Positions 49,139-57,899 of a stretch of DNA of 64,000 bases are shown piece by piece. The position numbers were made by a program, and so were the translations under genes. Each line of letters opens with the position of its first letter. Positions within the stretch are counted from its first letter, which is position 1. Under the pieces are notes generated by a model. It was not told where the DNA came from. It was given only the letters and a program-made list of their open reading frames with translations, and did not search any database. This stretch comes from Streptomyces venezuelae (GTDB lineage: Bacteria; Actinomycetota; Actinomycetes; Streptomycetales; Streptomycetaceae): positions 744,001 through 808,000 of the forward strand of contig NZ_CP029190.1 in assembly GCF_008642295.1 (NCBI RefSeq). Direction: 5' to 3'.

Positions 49139-49818
49139 CAGCCGTGCACCACGCGGCGGCCGGTGAGCCGGACCGGGGTGATCTTCATCCAGTGCGTGCG
49201 GATGCCACCGGCCCAGGGCTGGGACCGGGCCATGACGGCCAGGTGCTGTCCCTCGTCATCCGGGACGGCCTCGAGTTCGCCGACGGCCAGCACGCTCCAC
49301 CCGTCCGCATTGACGTCGTCGATGTGGTCGATCTCGAAGGCGACCTCGGTTCCCACGGCTCGGGCAACGACGGCCTGCGCCGACGTACGGAAGGCGATGG
49401 CGGTGCCCGCGAGCATGTAGTTGACCGGGAGGATGGCCGGGCCTTGGGGGGTGAAGACGGCGATGCGGCCGACCCCGTGGGTGCCGAGCAGCCTCCGGCA
49501 TTCGCTCTCGTCCAACGGCACAAGTACGGCGTCGCGCCGTGCGGTGGACCGACCCGGTACACGGTCGGCTCCGGCACCGGTGAGGTCGCCGACGGTGACC
49601 CCGAGGGCGTCGGCGACTCGGACGAGGGTGCCGATGGGGGGAGAGGCAGCGTGATCCTCCAGGTAGGCGATGTAATTGCCGTCTGCTCCGCATCGCCGGC
49701 CCAGGTCCTCGCGGCTGAGGCCGAGGGCTTCGCGGCGGGCCGCCAGACGACGGCCCAGATCGGTGCGTCCGGTTGTCCCGCCGGGGGGCATGGACGGCGT
49801 TCGTGGGGTGCTCATCAT
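49138..49818 (-). CDS. XRE helix-turn-helix fused to flavin-binding split-barrel domain (copy 2)
   Basis: The 226-residue protein repeats the architecture of the product at 23722. It has an XRE domain (LGRRLAARREALGLSREDLG, RVADALGVTVGDLTGAGADR), then the oxidase-like barrel (ECRRLLGTHGVGRIAVFTPQ, ILPVNYMLAGTAIAFRTSAQ) and the same end (ITPVRLTGRRVVHG). It is translationally linked to the HAD and GH65 genes, so it may regulate sugar phosphorolysis or its own operon in response to a flavin, F420, heme or redox signal. The start could also be 49815. Confidence 0.85.
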   Translation of the reverse strand: MMSTPRTPSMPPGGTTGRTDLGRRLAARREALGLSREDLGRRCGADGNYIAYLEDHAASPPIGTLVRVADALGVTVGDLTGAGADRVPGRSTARRDAVLVPLDESECRRLLGTHGVGRIAVFTPQGPAILPVNYMLAGTAIAFRTSAQAVVARAVGTEVAFEIDHIDDVNADGWSVLAVGELEAVPDDEGQHLAVMARSQPWAGGIRTHWMKITPVRLTGRRVVHG

Positions 49819-49823
49819 GGCGA

Positions 49824-50900
49824 TCACTGCTCCTGGGGCGGTACGGCGACCGTGTCGTGCTGCGGTCCGCCGAGGACGACCTTGAGGGCGCCGGTGTCGC
49901 CGGCGCGGGAGAAGACGTCGTAGGCCTCCTCCATCTGGTCCAGCTCGAAGCGGTGGGTGACCATCGCGGCGCCGGGCAGTCGGCCCGCCGCCATCATCCG
50001 CAGCAGCATGGGGGTGGAGTAGGTGTCGACGAGACCGGTGGTGAGGGTGACGTCCTTGATCCACAGGTCTTCGAGGTGCAGGGTGGCGGGCTTGCCGTGA
50101 ACGCCGATGTTGGCGACCCGGCCACCAGGGCGGACCATGCGGGTGCACATCTCGAACGCCTCGGGCACGCCGACCGCCTCGATGACCACATCGGCGCCGA
50201 GGCCGTCGGTCAGGTCCTCCACCAGCCGTTCCGGCTCCTCCTGCGCGCTCGCGGTGGCATCGGCGCCGAGCTCACGGGCAGCGGCCAGCCGGGAGGCGGC
50301 GAGATCGACGGCAATGATCCGGAACGGGCTGTAGAGCCCCGCCGTGGCGATGGCGGCCAGCCCGATGGGCCCCGCACCGACCACGACGACCGTGTCGCCG
50401 GGGCGCACGCTGCCGTTGAGGACGCCCACTTCGTACGAGGTGGGGAAGATGTCCGCGAGCAGGACCGCCTCGTGGCTCGGCAGGGCGGTGGGCAGCGGGT
50501 GGACGGAGAGGTCGGCGAACGGGACGCGTACGTACTCGGCCTGGGTGCCGTCGACGAGGTGTCCCAGGACCCAGCCGCCGCCCCCACGGCACTGGCCGTA
50601 GCGGGCTTCGCGGCAGAAGCGGCAGCGTCCGCAGGCGGAGATGCAGGAGATCAGGACGCGGTCGCCGGGGCGGACGGTGCGGACGTCGCCGCCGGTCTCG
50701 ACGACGGTGCCGACGGCCTCGTGGCCGAGGATCCGGCCGGGCTCCACTTCGGGAACGTCGCCCTTGATGATGTGCAGGTCGGTGCCGCAGATGGTGACGG
50801 CGTCGACCCGGACGATCGCGTCGGCGGCGTCCTTGATCGAGGGGTCCGGGACGTCCTGCCACGAGGTCTGTCCGGGCCCGTGGAAGACGAGTGCCTTCAT
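49824..50900 (-). CDS. zinc-dependent alcohol dehydrogenase
   Basis: The 358-residue MDR-family enzyme has the catalytic zinc site VTICGTDLHIIKGD and GRILGHEAVGTVVE, the structural-zinc cysteines in CGRCRFCREARYGQC, the NAD(P) fold VVVVGAGPIGLAAIATAG and the usual C-terminal MTHRFELDQMEEAYDVF. It resembles secondary-alcohol or glutathione-independent formaldehyde-type dehydrogenases and could recycle NADH by reducing an aldehyde. It lies five bases upstream of the HTH-flavin gene and begins the leftward operon, with two palindromes in front. Confidence 0.92.
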   Translation of the reverse strand: MKALVFHGPGQTSWQDVPDPSIKDAADAIVRVDAVTICGTDLHIIKGDVPEVEPGRILGHEAVGTVVETGGDVRTVRPGDRVLISCISACGRCRFCREARYGQCRGGGGWVLGHLVDGTQAEYVRVPFADLSVHPLPTALPSHEAVLLADIFPTSYEVGVLNGSVRPGDTVVVVGAGPIGLAAIATAGLYSPFRIIAVDLAASRLAAARELGADATASAQEEPERLVEDLTDGLGADVVIEAVGVPEAFEMCTRMVRPGGRVANIGVHGKPATLHLEDLWIKDVTLTTGLVDTYSTPMLLRMMAAGRLPGAAMVTHRFELDQMEEAYDVFSRAGDTGALKVVLGGPQHDTVAVPPQEQ

Positions 50901-50975
50901 GGCGCGGCCTTCTCTCTGTGATGCGGTGCGAAAGGGGTCACCGCCAGGCTGTGCCCGTATCGCCTCGGCCCGCTT

Positions 50976-51012
50976 GGGCCGGTCGGCCCCTTGCCCGGGA
51001 CCGGTCGGGCCC
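50976..51012. promoter_or_regulatory. pair of candidate island operators
   Basis: GGGCCGGTCGGCCC (50976-50989) and GGGACCGGTCGGGCCC (50997-51012) lie 76 and 97 bases upstream of the alcohol dehydrogenase start, spaced by two helical turns. Paired sites as at 26968 support a real regulator target. Confidence 0.58.
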
Positions 51013-51039
51013 CTCCCGCGGAGCCCGGCCGGTGCGACG

Positions 51040-51339
51040 GTGGAAACCGGCAGCACGTTCCTCGTCGAGAGCGACCACGCCCGGATCCTCGTCGGCTGCG
51101 GGCTCTTCCAGGGTGTCGCGGACCTGCGGCGCCGCAACCGGGACAGGCTCCCGTGTGACGCCGCCGCATCCACGCCGTCGTCGTCACCCCACGCCCACCT
51201 CGACCACTGCGGCTGCCTGCCGCGCCTGGTCCGGAACGGCTTCCGCGGCCAATGCCCTGCGGGCCCGGATCGAGCACGAGCTGGGCTGGGCTGGACAGCC
51301 ATCGTGCCCAGGCCCGGGGAGGCCGTCCTGGTCCGCTGA
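51040..51339 (+). pseudogene. metallo-beta-lactamase-fold hydrolase remnant
   Basis: Pieces of an MBL-fold/RNA-exonuclease-like protein are visible. The start region TGSTFLVESDHARILVGCGL and the metal motif HAHLDHCGCLPRLVRNGF are there, then a jump to the C-terminal pieces ALRARIEHELGW and TAIVPRPGEAVLVR in different frames. Compensating single-base shifts disturb the sequence before HAHLDH. About 100 codons remain of roughly 450. It is clearly not functional and sits between the dehydrogenase promoter and the cNMP-binding gene. Confidence 0.75.
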
Positions 51340-51433
51340 GGTGGGCCGGACGGTCCCGCGGTGTGCACCGCGCGGCCCTTCCGGCACGGACGCCGCCTGG
51401 CGCAGGGTGAGGGGGAAGGGTTGGAGGCAGACC

Positions 51434-51904
51434 ATGAGCACCATGCACGGCATCCTCGAAGAGATGGCTCCGGAAGCCCGCGAGGCCCTGCTGGCCCACT
51501 CCCGCCAGGTGACGTTCCCGGCCGGTACCCGCATCTTCAAGGAGCGCCAGCGGGCCGAGAAGTTCTGGATCATCGAGTGCGGCACCGTGGACCTCGACAT
51601 TCACGTCCCCGGCCACAAGGACGCCGTCATCGACACCCTCGGCTACGGCGAACTGCTCGGCTGGTCCTGGATGTTCCGCCCGTACACATGGCACCTCGGA
51701 GCCACCGCCTCCCGCGAGGTGCGCGCCCTGGAGTTCGACGCCGCCGCCGTACGGGAGCTGTGCCAGGAGGACTCGGCTGTCGGCCGGTCCGTCTCCACCG
51801 CCGTGGCCGCGGTCATCGCCGACCGGCTCGACTCCGCCCGCACCCGGCTCCTCGATCTGTTCGCCCCCTACGGCAGCGGAACCCCGCTCGCCCACGCACG
51901 CTGA
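51434..51904 (+). CDS. stand-alone cyclic-nucleotide-binding protein
   Basis: The 156-residue Crp-type beta-roll protein (PAGTRIFKERQRAEKFWIIE, HVPGHKDAVIDTLGYGELLG) ends RTRLLDLFAPYGSGTPL, the same tail as the protein at 27062. There is no helix-turn-helix. GGAGG precedes the ATG. A CBS-BON gene follows after ten bases, so here a nucleotide-binding beta-roll is probably co-expressed with a nucleotide-binding CBS protein. Confidence 0.85.
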   Translation: MSTMHGILEEMAPEAREALLAHSRQVTFPAGTRIFKERQRAEKFWIIECGTVDLDIHVPGHKDAVIDTLGYGELLGWSWMFRPYTWHLGATASREVRALEFDAAAVRELCQEDSAVGRSVSTAVAAVIADRLDSARTRLLDLFAPYGSGTPLAHAR

Positions 51905-51914
51905 GGATCCCGCC

Positions 51915-52568
51915 ATGACCTCCACCCCGTACACCGTCGCCGACGTCATGACCACCAAGGTCATCGCCGTCACCCCCACCACCGGCTTCAAGGACATCGC
52001 CGCCGCAATGGAGCGGTGGAAGGTGACCGCGCTCCCCGTCCTCGAAGGCGAGGGCCGTGTCGTCGGCGTCGTCTCCGAGGCCGACCTCCTCCCCAAGGAG
52101 GAGTTCCACGAGCACCGCCCGGGCCTGATCGAGCAGATGCGCCGCCTAGGCGACACCAACAAGGCCGGCTCCACCTGCGCCGGGGACCTCATGACCACCC
52201 CGGCGGTCACGATCCGCCCCGACGCCACCCTCCCCCAGGCCGCCCGCCTCATGGCCGACCGCCACATCAAGCGCCTCCCGGTCGTCGACGCCGACGGCAC
52301 CATCAAGGGCATCGTCAGCCGAGCCGACCTCCTCAAGGTATTCCTCCGCACCGACGAGGAACTGACCGCCGAGATCCGCCAGAGCGTGGTCGAGCGCCTG
52401 TTCCCGCTCTCCCACGAAGCCGTGAAGGTCACGGTCTCCCAAGGGGTCGCCACCCTGACCGGCGACATCCGGGACAGCAGCCTGATCCCCTTGGCCGATC
52501 GCCTCACCCGCTCCGTTGAGGGCATCGTCGACGTCCGCTGCCGGCTCACGTCACGTACCACGGCATGA
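51915..52568 (+). CDS. CBS-pair protein with BON domain
   Basis: The 217-residue protein has CBS motifs VADVMTTKVIAVTPTTGFKD and GDLMTTPAVTIRPDATLPQA and a BON domain (VKVTVSQGVATLTGDIRDSS). It shares VLEGEGRVVGVVSEADLLPK with the protein at 12523, its nearest paralog in the window. It is ten bases downstream of the cNMP-binding gene. Confidence 0.88.
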   Translation: MTSTPYTVADVMTTKVIAVTPTTGFKDIAAAMERWKVTALPVLEGEGRVVGVVSEADLLPKEEFHEHRPGLIEQMRRLGDTNKAGSTCAGDLMTTPAVTIRPDATLPQAARLMADRHIKRLPVVDADGTIKGIVSRADLLKVFLRTDEELTAEIRQSVVERLFPLSHEAVKVTVSQGVATLTGDIRDSSLIPLADRLTRSVEGIVDVRCRLTSRTTA

Positions 52569-52597
52569 ACAGCCACCGGCTGAGGCGGCCGGCTGGC

Positions 52598-53216
52598 TCA
52601 GGCCTGCGCCAGCGGTGACCTGTCCAGGATGCCGAAGACGGCCACCCCGATCAGTACCGCGCCCACAGGCTCGAGGCCGTCGATGAGCGGCAGGCTGATG
52701 GCCAGCGAGCCCGCCTGGTAGGAGCTCTGCGACAAGACCAGTGCGATCACGCCCACGAGGACGACCGCATACAGCTCCCAGTGGCCGAGTGCGCCGAACC
52801 CGTCGGTCCGGAACCGACCCCCGACGCTCTTCGTCAGGCCGTCGAGCAGAGCGAATGTCAGTGCGGCGCCGGTGGCGTAGAGGGCCGTTCGCATGGTCGC
52901 CAGGCTTCGCCGACCGATCTCCGCCAGGAGCACGACCGCGCTCGCGATGGCCACGAGCACGGGAAGCCATTGCCGAACGGCGGGGATGGCCGTGCCTTCC
53001 GGAGCCGGCGGCAGCACGGCCAGGAATATCGCGACACCCCCGGTCGTGCAGGCGATGCCGGCCGCATCCTGGCGACGCAGCCTCATCCTGCGGCCTCAGG
53101 CCAGGAGTGGCAGGGCGAAGAACGAGATCGGTGGCGGCCACTGGCTGGATTAGGACCAGGGGCCCGAAGGTCAGGGCGGACAACAGAGCGGCCACCACCG
53201 CCACTGCGGTATGCAT
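52598..53216 (-). pseudogene. DMT/EamA-type membrane protein, disrupted
   Basis: The downstream part is an open frame of 162 residues with four to five membrane segments (GIACTTGGVAIFLAVLPP, PVLVAIASAVVLLAEIG, LYAVVLVGVIALVLSQSS, AVLIGVAVFGILDRSP). It looks like the second half of a drug/metabolite-transporter family protein. The first part is still readable upstream (ALLSALTFGPLVLIQPVAAT) but in another frame, with a stop after LPLLA and missing segments. A frameshift and deletion therefore broke the gene. The 52598-53086 frame could still make a truncated membrane protein. Confidence 0.65.
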
Positions 53217-53319
53217 GGGCGAATACCACCGCACGGCCCGGGCCGGTTCGTGCGCGACACGCGCACAGCCTGGCCCACTGGGGCGCGCCAAGCCTCACAT
53301 CGACGGCAGACAAGAGGTT

Positions 53320-53353
53320 GGGCCCTTCGGACCCGGCGCGGCCCCTGTCGGCC
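53320..53353. promoter_or_regulatory. candidate island operators
   Basis: GGGCCCTTCGGACCC at 53320-53334 is a clear copy of the motif, 100 bases before the universal stress gene start. A weaker copy, GGCCCCTGTCGGCCC, follows at 53338-53352. Confidence 0.5.
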
Positions 53354-53433
53354 CTGTGGGGCGAGCGGGCACGGCAGGAAGCTGGACTGTGTAATCAGTC
53401 CGCGCACGCGTGGGAACCGCAAGGAGGCTCGCC

Positions 53434-54291
53434 ATGACGGCCCTGGTGATCGTGGGCGTTGACGGCTCCGAGGAGAGCCTCGCAGCAGTGGCGTGGGCCG
53501 CACAGGAAGCAGCGCTTCGGGATGTGGCGCTGGACCTGCTCCACGTGGAGACTGGGCCGGAAACCCCTGAAGGCCGGTCCTCCCCACAGCCGAACCGATC
53601 CGCAGCGCTCCTCCACGACGCCGCCGAGCTGGCGCGCCGGCACCAGCCGTCCGTAGAGGTGAGCACACGCAGTGTCCGGGGCCGCCCCCCAGAGGTGCTG
53701 ACCCATGCGGCGGACGAGGCAGAGCTGACGGTGCTGGGCTCCCGAGGCCTCGGCGGCATCAGCGGATATCTCATCGGCTCGGTGTCGCTGGCGGTCGTCG
53801 GCAGGGCCCGGCACCCGGTCGTCCTCGTCCGGACGCCCGCGGACGGAACGGGGGACGCCCCCGCTGCCGGCGGGATCGTCGCAGGTGTCGACCTCGCCCA
53901 CATCAGCGACCGGCTCCTCGGTTTCGCCTTCACCGAGGCCGCGCGCAGGGGCGGCGCCCTGCACATCGTGCATTGCTGGAGCCTGCCGCCCGTATACGTG
54001 TACGGCGGGGTGATGGACCCGCACATCGGCGACGAGCTCGGAGAGCATGCTGCGCACCGGCTGACGGAACTGCTGCAACCCTGGCAGAAGACCTATTCGG
54101 GAGTCAGCGTCACTCACGAGGTAGTCACCGGTTCGCCCGGCCTGCGGTTGGTGAGCGCGGCGCAGGGAGCAGCGCTCCTGGTCGTCGGCCGCCGCAGCCG
54201 CAAGGTACCGCTCGGCCCGCACATCGGCCACGTCGCACACGCGGTGATCCACCACAGCCCCGCACCAGTCGCGCTGGTGCCCCTGGACTGA
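53434..54291 (+). CDS. universal stress protein, two domains
   Basis: The 285-residue tandem UspA protein has domain one VIVGVDGSEESLAAVAWAAQ with ATP loop GSRGLGGISGYLIGSVSLAV. Domain two (IVAGVDLAHISDRLLGFAFT) ends GRRSRKVPLGPHIGHVAHAV. The start at 53434 is chosen because AAGGAGG precedes it. Its C-terminal half is closest to that of the protein at 35013. It converges with the OsmC gene. Confidence 0.9.
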   Translation: MTALVIVGVDGSEESLAAVAWAAQEAALRDVALDLLHVETGPETPEGRSSPQPNRSAALLHDAAELARRHQPSVEVSTRSVRGRPPEVLTHAADEAELTVLGSRGLGGISGYLIGSVSLAVVGRARHPVVLVRTPADGTGDAPAAGGIVAGVDLAHISDRLLGFAFTEAARRGGALHIVHCWSLPPVYVYGGVMDPHIGDELGEHAAHRLTELLQPWQKTYSGVSVTHEVVTGSPGLRLVSAAQGAALLVVGRRSRKVPLGPHIGHVAHAVIHHSPAPVALVPLD

Positions 54292-54349
54292 CCGGGACAC
54301 GTTCCGCCCGGCCTGATCGAGCCCGCAACAGGGTGCAACAGGGTGCCGG

Positions 54350-54796
54350 CTACGCCTCCAGCTCGATGCCGATCTCCGGCGGGTGGCGGAGCGTGTTGTG
54401 GACGGTGCAGTGGGAGGCGACGGCCAGGAGGCCTGCGCGGCGCTGCTCGGGCAGTCCGGGCGGCGGCACGATCACGATGCGGACGGACGCGACGCGGGCA
54501 GGGTGGTCGGCAGCCAGCGTGAACCGGGTACGCACGAGCAGGCCGTCGCGCGACAGGCCGTGGCGGTGCAAGTAGCGCCCCGCGTAGTGGGCGACGCACG
54601 TGGTCAGCGACGCCGCGAACAGCTCGGTGGGCGTCGGCGCGCGGTCCGTTCCGCCCGCGTCCACGGGCTGGTCGACCAGGAACCGGTGGCCACGTACCTC
54701 GACGGCGTAGACATCACCTTCGACGTGCACGGCGTCGATCCGGTGCTCGTCCTCCGAAGGCCGTTGGGCAGCCTTCTCAGGCGCCGGGTGCGTCAT
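54350..54796 (-). CDS. OsmC-family protein
   Basis: The 148-residue protein has the two redox cysteines of the OsmC/Ohr fold, in FAASLTTCVAHYAGRYL and VASHCTVHNTL, with PTPTELFAASL before the first. Members reduce organic or lipid hydroperoxides with thiol cofactors. It would protect against peroxides when oxygen returns. Whether it is OsmC or Ohr in specificity cannot be seen. Confidence 0.88.
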   Translation of the reverse strand: MTHPAPEKAAQRPSEDEHRIDAVHVEGDVYAVEVRGHRFLVDQPVDAGGTDRAPTPTELFAASLTTCVAHYAGRYLHRHGLSRDGLLVRTRFTLAADHPARVASVRIVIVPPPGLPEQRRAGLLAVASHCTVHNTLRHPPEIGIELEA

Positions 54797-54859
54797 GACA
54801 GCACCTCCCTTTGCGGGGCACTCGCAGCATGAGCACCCCGCGAACAGCGATCAACGTTC

Positions 54860-55279
54860 TCACGAGGTCGCGCAGACCGTCTCCACGAAATGCCCGACCT
54901 GCTCCTCGGACAGGTGACGGGCCAGGTCCGCCTCGCTGATCATGCCGACGAGGCGGTGGTCGGCGATCACCGGCAGGCGCCGGATGCGGTGCTGCTCCAT
55001 GGTCCGCAGAACCTGCTCGCTGTCGGCATCGGCGTCGACGGTGACCGGCTTGCCCTGAGCCAGCTGGCCCGCCGTCATGCGGTGCGGGTCCTTGCCCTTG
55101 GCCAGGCACTTCACCACGATGTCCCGGTCGGTGATGATGCCGTGCAACCGGTCGTCCGGGCCACAGATGGGAAGAGCTCCGACATCGAGCTCGCCCATGC
55201 GCCGCGCGGCGTCCATGAGGGTTTCGTTCTCCTGCACGCAGTTGGCGCCCGCGTGCATGATGTCCCGGGCGGTGGTCAT
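54860..55279 (-). CDS. Hrp1-like CBS-pair protein
   Basis: The 139-residue protein consists of two CBS motifs only: RDIMHAGANCVQENETLMDA with GIITDRDIVVKCLAKGKDP, and QHRIRRLPVIADHRLVGMIS. Length and sequence match hypoxic response protein 1 (Rv2626c) of the DosR regulon. That protein has a zinc-binding cysteine near the same place; here a Cys at residue 14 is present. The start lies 54-114 bases from two island palindromes. Confidence 0.9.
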   Translation of the reverse strand: MTTARDIMHAGANCVQENETLMDAARRMGELDVGALPICGPDDRLHGIITDRDIVVKCLAKGKDPHRMTAGQLAQGKPVTVDADADSEQVLRTMEQHRIRRLPVIADHRLVGMISEADLARHLSEEQVGHFVETVCATS

Positions 55280-55332
55280 GGCGGTGCTCTCCTTTCGCCC
55301 CTCCCCCTTCATCTCGTGTCCGCTGCCACTGT

Positions 55333-55393
55333 GGGCCCTCGGACCTGTGTCCGGCGATAGGTCCTTCGGTTTGCGATGGGGCCCAGTCGGCCC
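55333..55393. promoter_or_regulatory. candidate island operators before the Hrp1-like gene
   Basis: GGGCCCTCGGACC at 55333-55345 (one base short of the usual spacing) and GGGGCCCAGTCGGCCC at 55378-55393 lie upstream of the leftward Hrp1-like gene. GGTCCTTCGGTT between them is a weaker match. The right-hand copy is directly followed by the integrase relic. Confidence 0.5.
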
Positions 55394-55419
55394 TTCCGCG
55401 CAGAGCGGTCTGCCGGACG

Positions 55420-55612
55420 CCGCTGCCGGCCTGGCAGCCCGGTCCAATGCCTACGACAAGTTGAAGGCGATCCTTCTCGACTCCCATTGCCTGGGACTCT
55501 TTGACGACAACCCGCTCGTCGGAGTCAAACCTCCCCCGTACGACCCCAGGCGGGCCGTAATCCCCTCCCCGGAGCAGCTCCCGGCCGTACGTGTCGCAGC
55601 GACCGAAACGAC
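55420..55612 (+). pseudogene. tyrosine-recombinase (integrase) relic
   Basis: The short open stretch NAYDKLKAILLDSHCLGLFD followed by NPLVGVKPPPYDPRRAVIPS and PEQLPAVRVAA matches the end of the core-binding domain and the linker to the catalytic domain of actinomycete phage-type integrases. None of the catalytic R-H-R-Y residues are present. Only about 60 codons remain. It is 3 kb inside the right repeat, where an element's integrase is expected. Confidence 0.7.
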
Positions 55613-55635
55613 GGGCTCCAGCACCCGGAGGACCT

Positions 55636-55813
55636 GTGACCCGCGACGAAGCCCTCGCAATGATCACTGGATTTCCTCAACTTCGTCGAGGCGCTCAGTG
55701 CACGGACGGAACTCGCCCTGCCGGAACGGGACTACCCCTCACTCACCACCCTCGACGGGTGCGCCCGCTACGTCGCCACGCACACCGCAGGCCCGCAGAC
55801 GGGCCCGTCGTAA
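55636..55813 (+). pseudogene. acyl-carrier-protein-like gene with internal deletion
   Basis: The start (GGAGG then GTG; VTRDEALAMI) and the C-terminal half (DFLNFVEALSARTELALPER, TTLDGCARYVATHTAG) belong to a short phosphopantetheine-carrier protein. They are in different frames. The middle, including the serine that carries phosphopantetheine (normally in an LDSLDF-type context), is deleted. About 60 of roughly 85 codons remain. Confidence 0.65.
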
Positions 55814-55818
55814 CCGCT

Positions 55819-55958
55819 CTGGTCGGTCCGTGGAGGGCGTCGTCGACGTCCGCTCCCTGCTTGAGGCGCACACCGAACCACAAGCCCCGGGAAAGCTGCT
55901 GCTCCAGGAGAAGACGAGGACGAGAGGCAGGCCCGGCAATGAGCCGGCATGCATGTGA
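55819..55958 (+). pseudogene. CBS-BON protein C-terminal remnant
   Basis: The frame starts with RSVEGVVDVRSLLEAH, nearly the same as the RSVEGIVDVRCRL end of the BON domain in the protein at 51915. It runs on for about 30 unrelated residues. No start or upstream domain is present. It looks like the broken end of another CBS-BON gene. Confidence 0.5.
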
Positions 55959-56187
55959 CGGCAGGCTGTCTGAGTATGGAACTCAAGGCAGACGTGTCGC
56001 TGTCCACGGAGGTGAGCGCGATGACGCTTCCGTCGCAGCGCCGGATCGATGGGGCGGTCGATCCGGACGACCGTTGTGGCCGCGGGCGCCCATTCCCGGA
56101 TGCGCCAGGGGCGCCGAACCAGCGGTTCCGGCCCATCCACCAGGCGCCGCGCGCGCCGGAGGCCATCACGACTGACGGGGCACCGCT

Positions 56188-57210
56188 GTGACCACGGCAG
56201 CAACGCCGGACCCCTCCCCCGCCGGGATTCCCGATGGTGCGGGGACATCGGAGAACCCGTCCAGTCAGCCCGTCGTCACCTTGACGATGAATCCCACTGT
56301 CGATCTTTGCTGGGAGGTCGAACACCTGGAGGGCACCGGCAAGAACCGTGCCCGGGTCCGAGCGGTGGCCGTAGGGGGCGGAGGAATCAACGTCGCACGT
56401 CACGTCGGGCGGTTCGGAGGACGGGCCACCGCCGTCCACACCGCGGGAGGCGAGGTCGGTCTGCGCCTCAACCGGCTGCTGGACGAAGAAGGCGTCGACC
56501 ACGTCGCCGTCGGCATCGACGATGACACCCGCGAAGCACTCGTGCTCTTCGAGACCAGTTCGCATCGCAGTTACCACGTCGTGCCACCCGGCCCGCAGCT
56601 ACGGGAGCACGAGGGAGAACGGTGTCTGGAGGTGCTGGAGCAGCTCATCGGCGGTTGTCCGTACGTCGTGGCCAGCGGCAGCCTGCCAGGCGGATTGCGA
56701 GACGACTATTTCGCGGCCGTTGCCCGCCGTGTCAGGGAAGCCGGGTCCCGGCTGATCCTGGACACCTCCGGGCCGGCGCTTCGGGCCGCGCTCGCCGAGG
56801 GCGTGTTCCTGTTCAGGTGCAACCGGACAGAGGCCGAGAGCCTGACCGGTCGGCCCGTCACCGGTTTCGATGACGCCCTGGCCCTCAACGAACGGCTGGT
56901 CACCACGGGGGCCGCCGAGATCGCCGTCACCACGCTCGGAGCGCTGGGCGCGCTGTGCTCGACCCGCGATGGCCACACCGAGCTCCATGTACCGCCGCTG
57001 CCCGGCGAGGCCTTGAGCGATGCAGGTGCGGGAGACAGCATGGTCGCCGCCGTCACCACACAGCTGGCTGCCGGAGAGGATCCGGTCAGCGCCTGCGCTC
57101 TGGGGGTGGCCACAGCCGCTGCGGCGATGCTCACCCCCAGCACCGAACCCTTCGATGTGGACGTGGCACGGTCGCTCCGCTCGCAGGTGCGGACAGCCAC
57201 CCGTCTCTGA
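56188..57210 (+). CDS. pfkB: PfkB-family sugar kinase
   Basis: The 340-residue ribokinase-family protein resembles the DosR-regulon kinase PfkB (Rv2029c) and 1-/6-phosphofructokinases. It has TLTMNPTVDLCWEVEHL, the substrate loop VAVGGGGINVARHVGRFGG, YVVASGSLPGGLRDDYFAAV, NRTEAESLTGRPV and the C-terminal catalytic motif LSDAGAGDSMVAAVTTQLA with the GAGD aspartate. The start is a GTG at 56188 with a poor ribosome site. The unmatched first 30 residues could mean the true start is further in, for example the ATG at 56287 in LTMNPTVD. Confidence 0.9.
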   Translation: MTTAATPDPSPAGIPDGAGTSENPSSQPVVTLTMNPTVDLCWEVEHLEGTGKNRARVRAVAVGGGGINVARHVGRFGGRATAVHTAGGEVGLRLNRLLDEEGVDHVAVGIDDDTREALVLFETSSHRSYHVVPPGPQLREHEGERCLEVLEQLIGGCPYVVASGSLPGGLRDDYFAAVARRVREAGSRLILDTSGPALRAALAEGVFLFRCNRTEAESLTGRPVTGFDDALALNERLVTTGAAEIAVTTLGALGALCSTRDGHTELHVPPLPGEALSDAGAGDSMVAAVTTQLAAGEDPVSACALGVATAAAAMLTPSTEPFDVDVARSLRSQVRTATRL

Positions 57211-57223
57211 GAGCCGCGACACG

Positions 57224-57581
57224 GACCCCGCACGCAGGCCGCACTCCTGCCCGCCGCCGTAGACGACCGGCTCCAGCTGCACACCGTCGCGTACGTACAG
57301 CTCGGCCGCGCCCCGCTTGAGCGGCGTCGCAATGGAAGTGTGCGCCCCGCGCGTGGGCGAGGGCAGCGAGTTCCGCAACTGGCTGGAGGGCGCCGGTCTC
57401 GTTGTTTGGCGGCCATGACCGATACGAGGACCGTGTCGTCGCTGAGCGCCGCCGCGAGGTCGGCCGGCTCCACGAGACCCGTGCCGTCCACGGGCAGCAC
57501 CGTGATCCGAGCACCGTGGAGCCGCTGGAGGGCCGGGCAAGTTTCGAGTACCGCGGGGTGCTCGGTGGCCTGGGTGATCAC
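57224..57581 (-). pseudogene. cysteine desulfurase remnant
   Basis: Pieces of a NifS/IscS-type PLP enzyme are recognisable: VITQATEHPAVLETCPALQR, VLVSVMAA, then in another frame NNETGALQPVAELAALAHAR and FHCDAAQA, then in a third LKRGAAELYVRDG and VVYGGGQECGLRAG. The PLP lysine region between the second and third pieces is deleted. About 120 of 380 codons remain with at least two frame changes. Confidence 0.7.
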
Positions 57582-57899
57582 GTGTGAGTGGCTAGGTAGC
57601 CGGTGAGGGGACGGCGGTGACGCCGACGGCGGTGCATCCGGCGGCCTCGTTGAGGCCGGGCCGACGCCCGAGCGCAACTCGCCGCCCTCATCGGCAGCCG
57701 GACCATGACGCCACCGTCATCGCGGCAGCCGTACTCACCGCCGGCTTTGGCCTCCTCGCGGCCCGCTGGATCACGGAACACCCCACCGACCGCTGACCGG
57801 AGTACGGGAAGAGGCTCGGCGGCACCGAAACGCCCTCTTCTGCGCGGCTCTGAGCTGCCTTACCGTCATACACGATCCTGGTGCGTCAGGTTGATCTTT
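57582..57899. other. decayed sequence with a hydrophobic fragment
   Basis: No intact gene was found in these 318 bases. A short open stretch on the plus strand encodes HDATVIAAAVLTAGFGLLAA and ends RWITEHPTDR at 57798. It looks like the end of a small membrane protein with no visible start. Confidence 0.35.
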
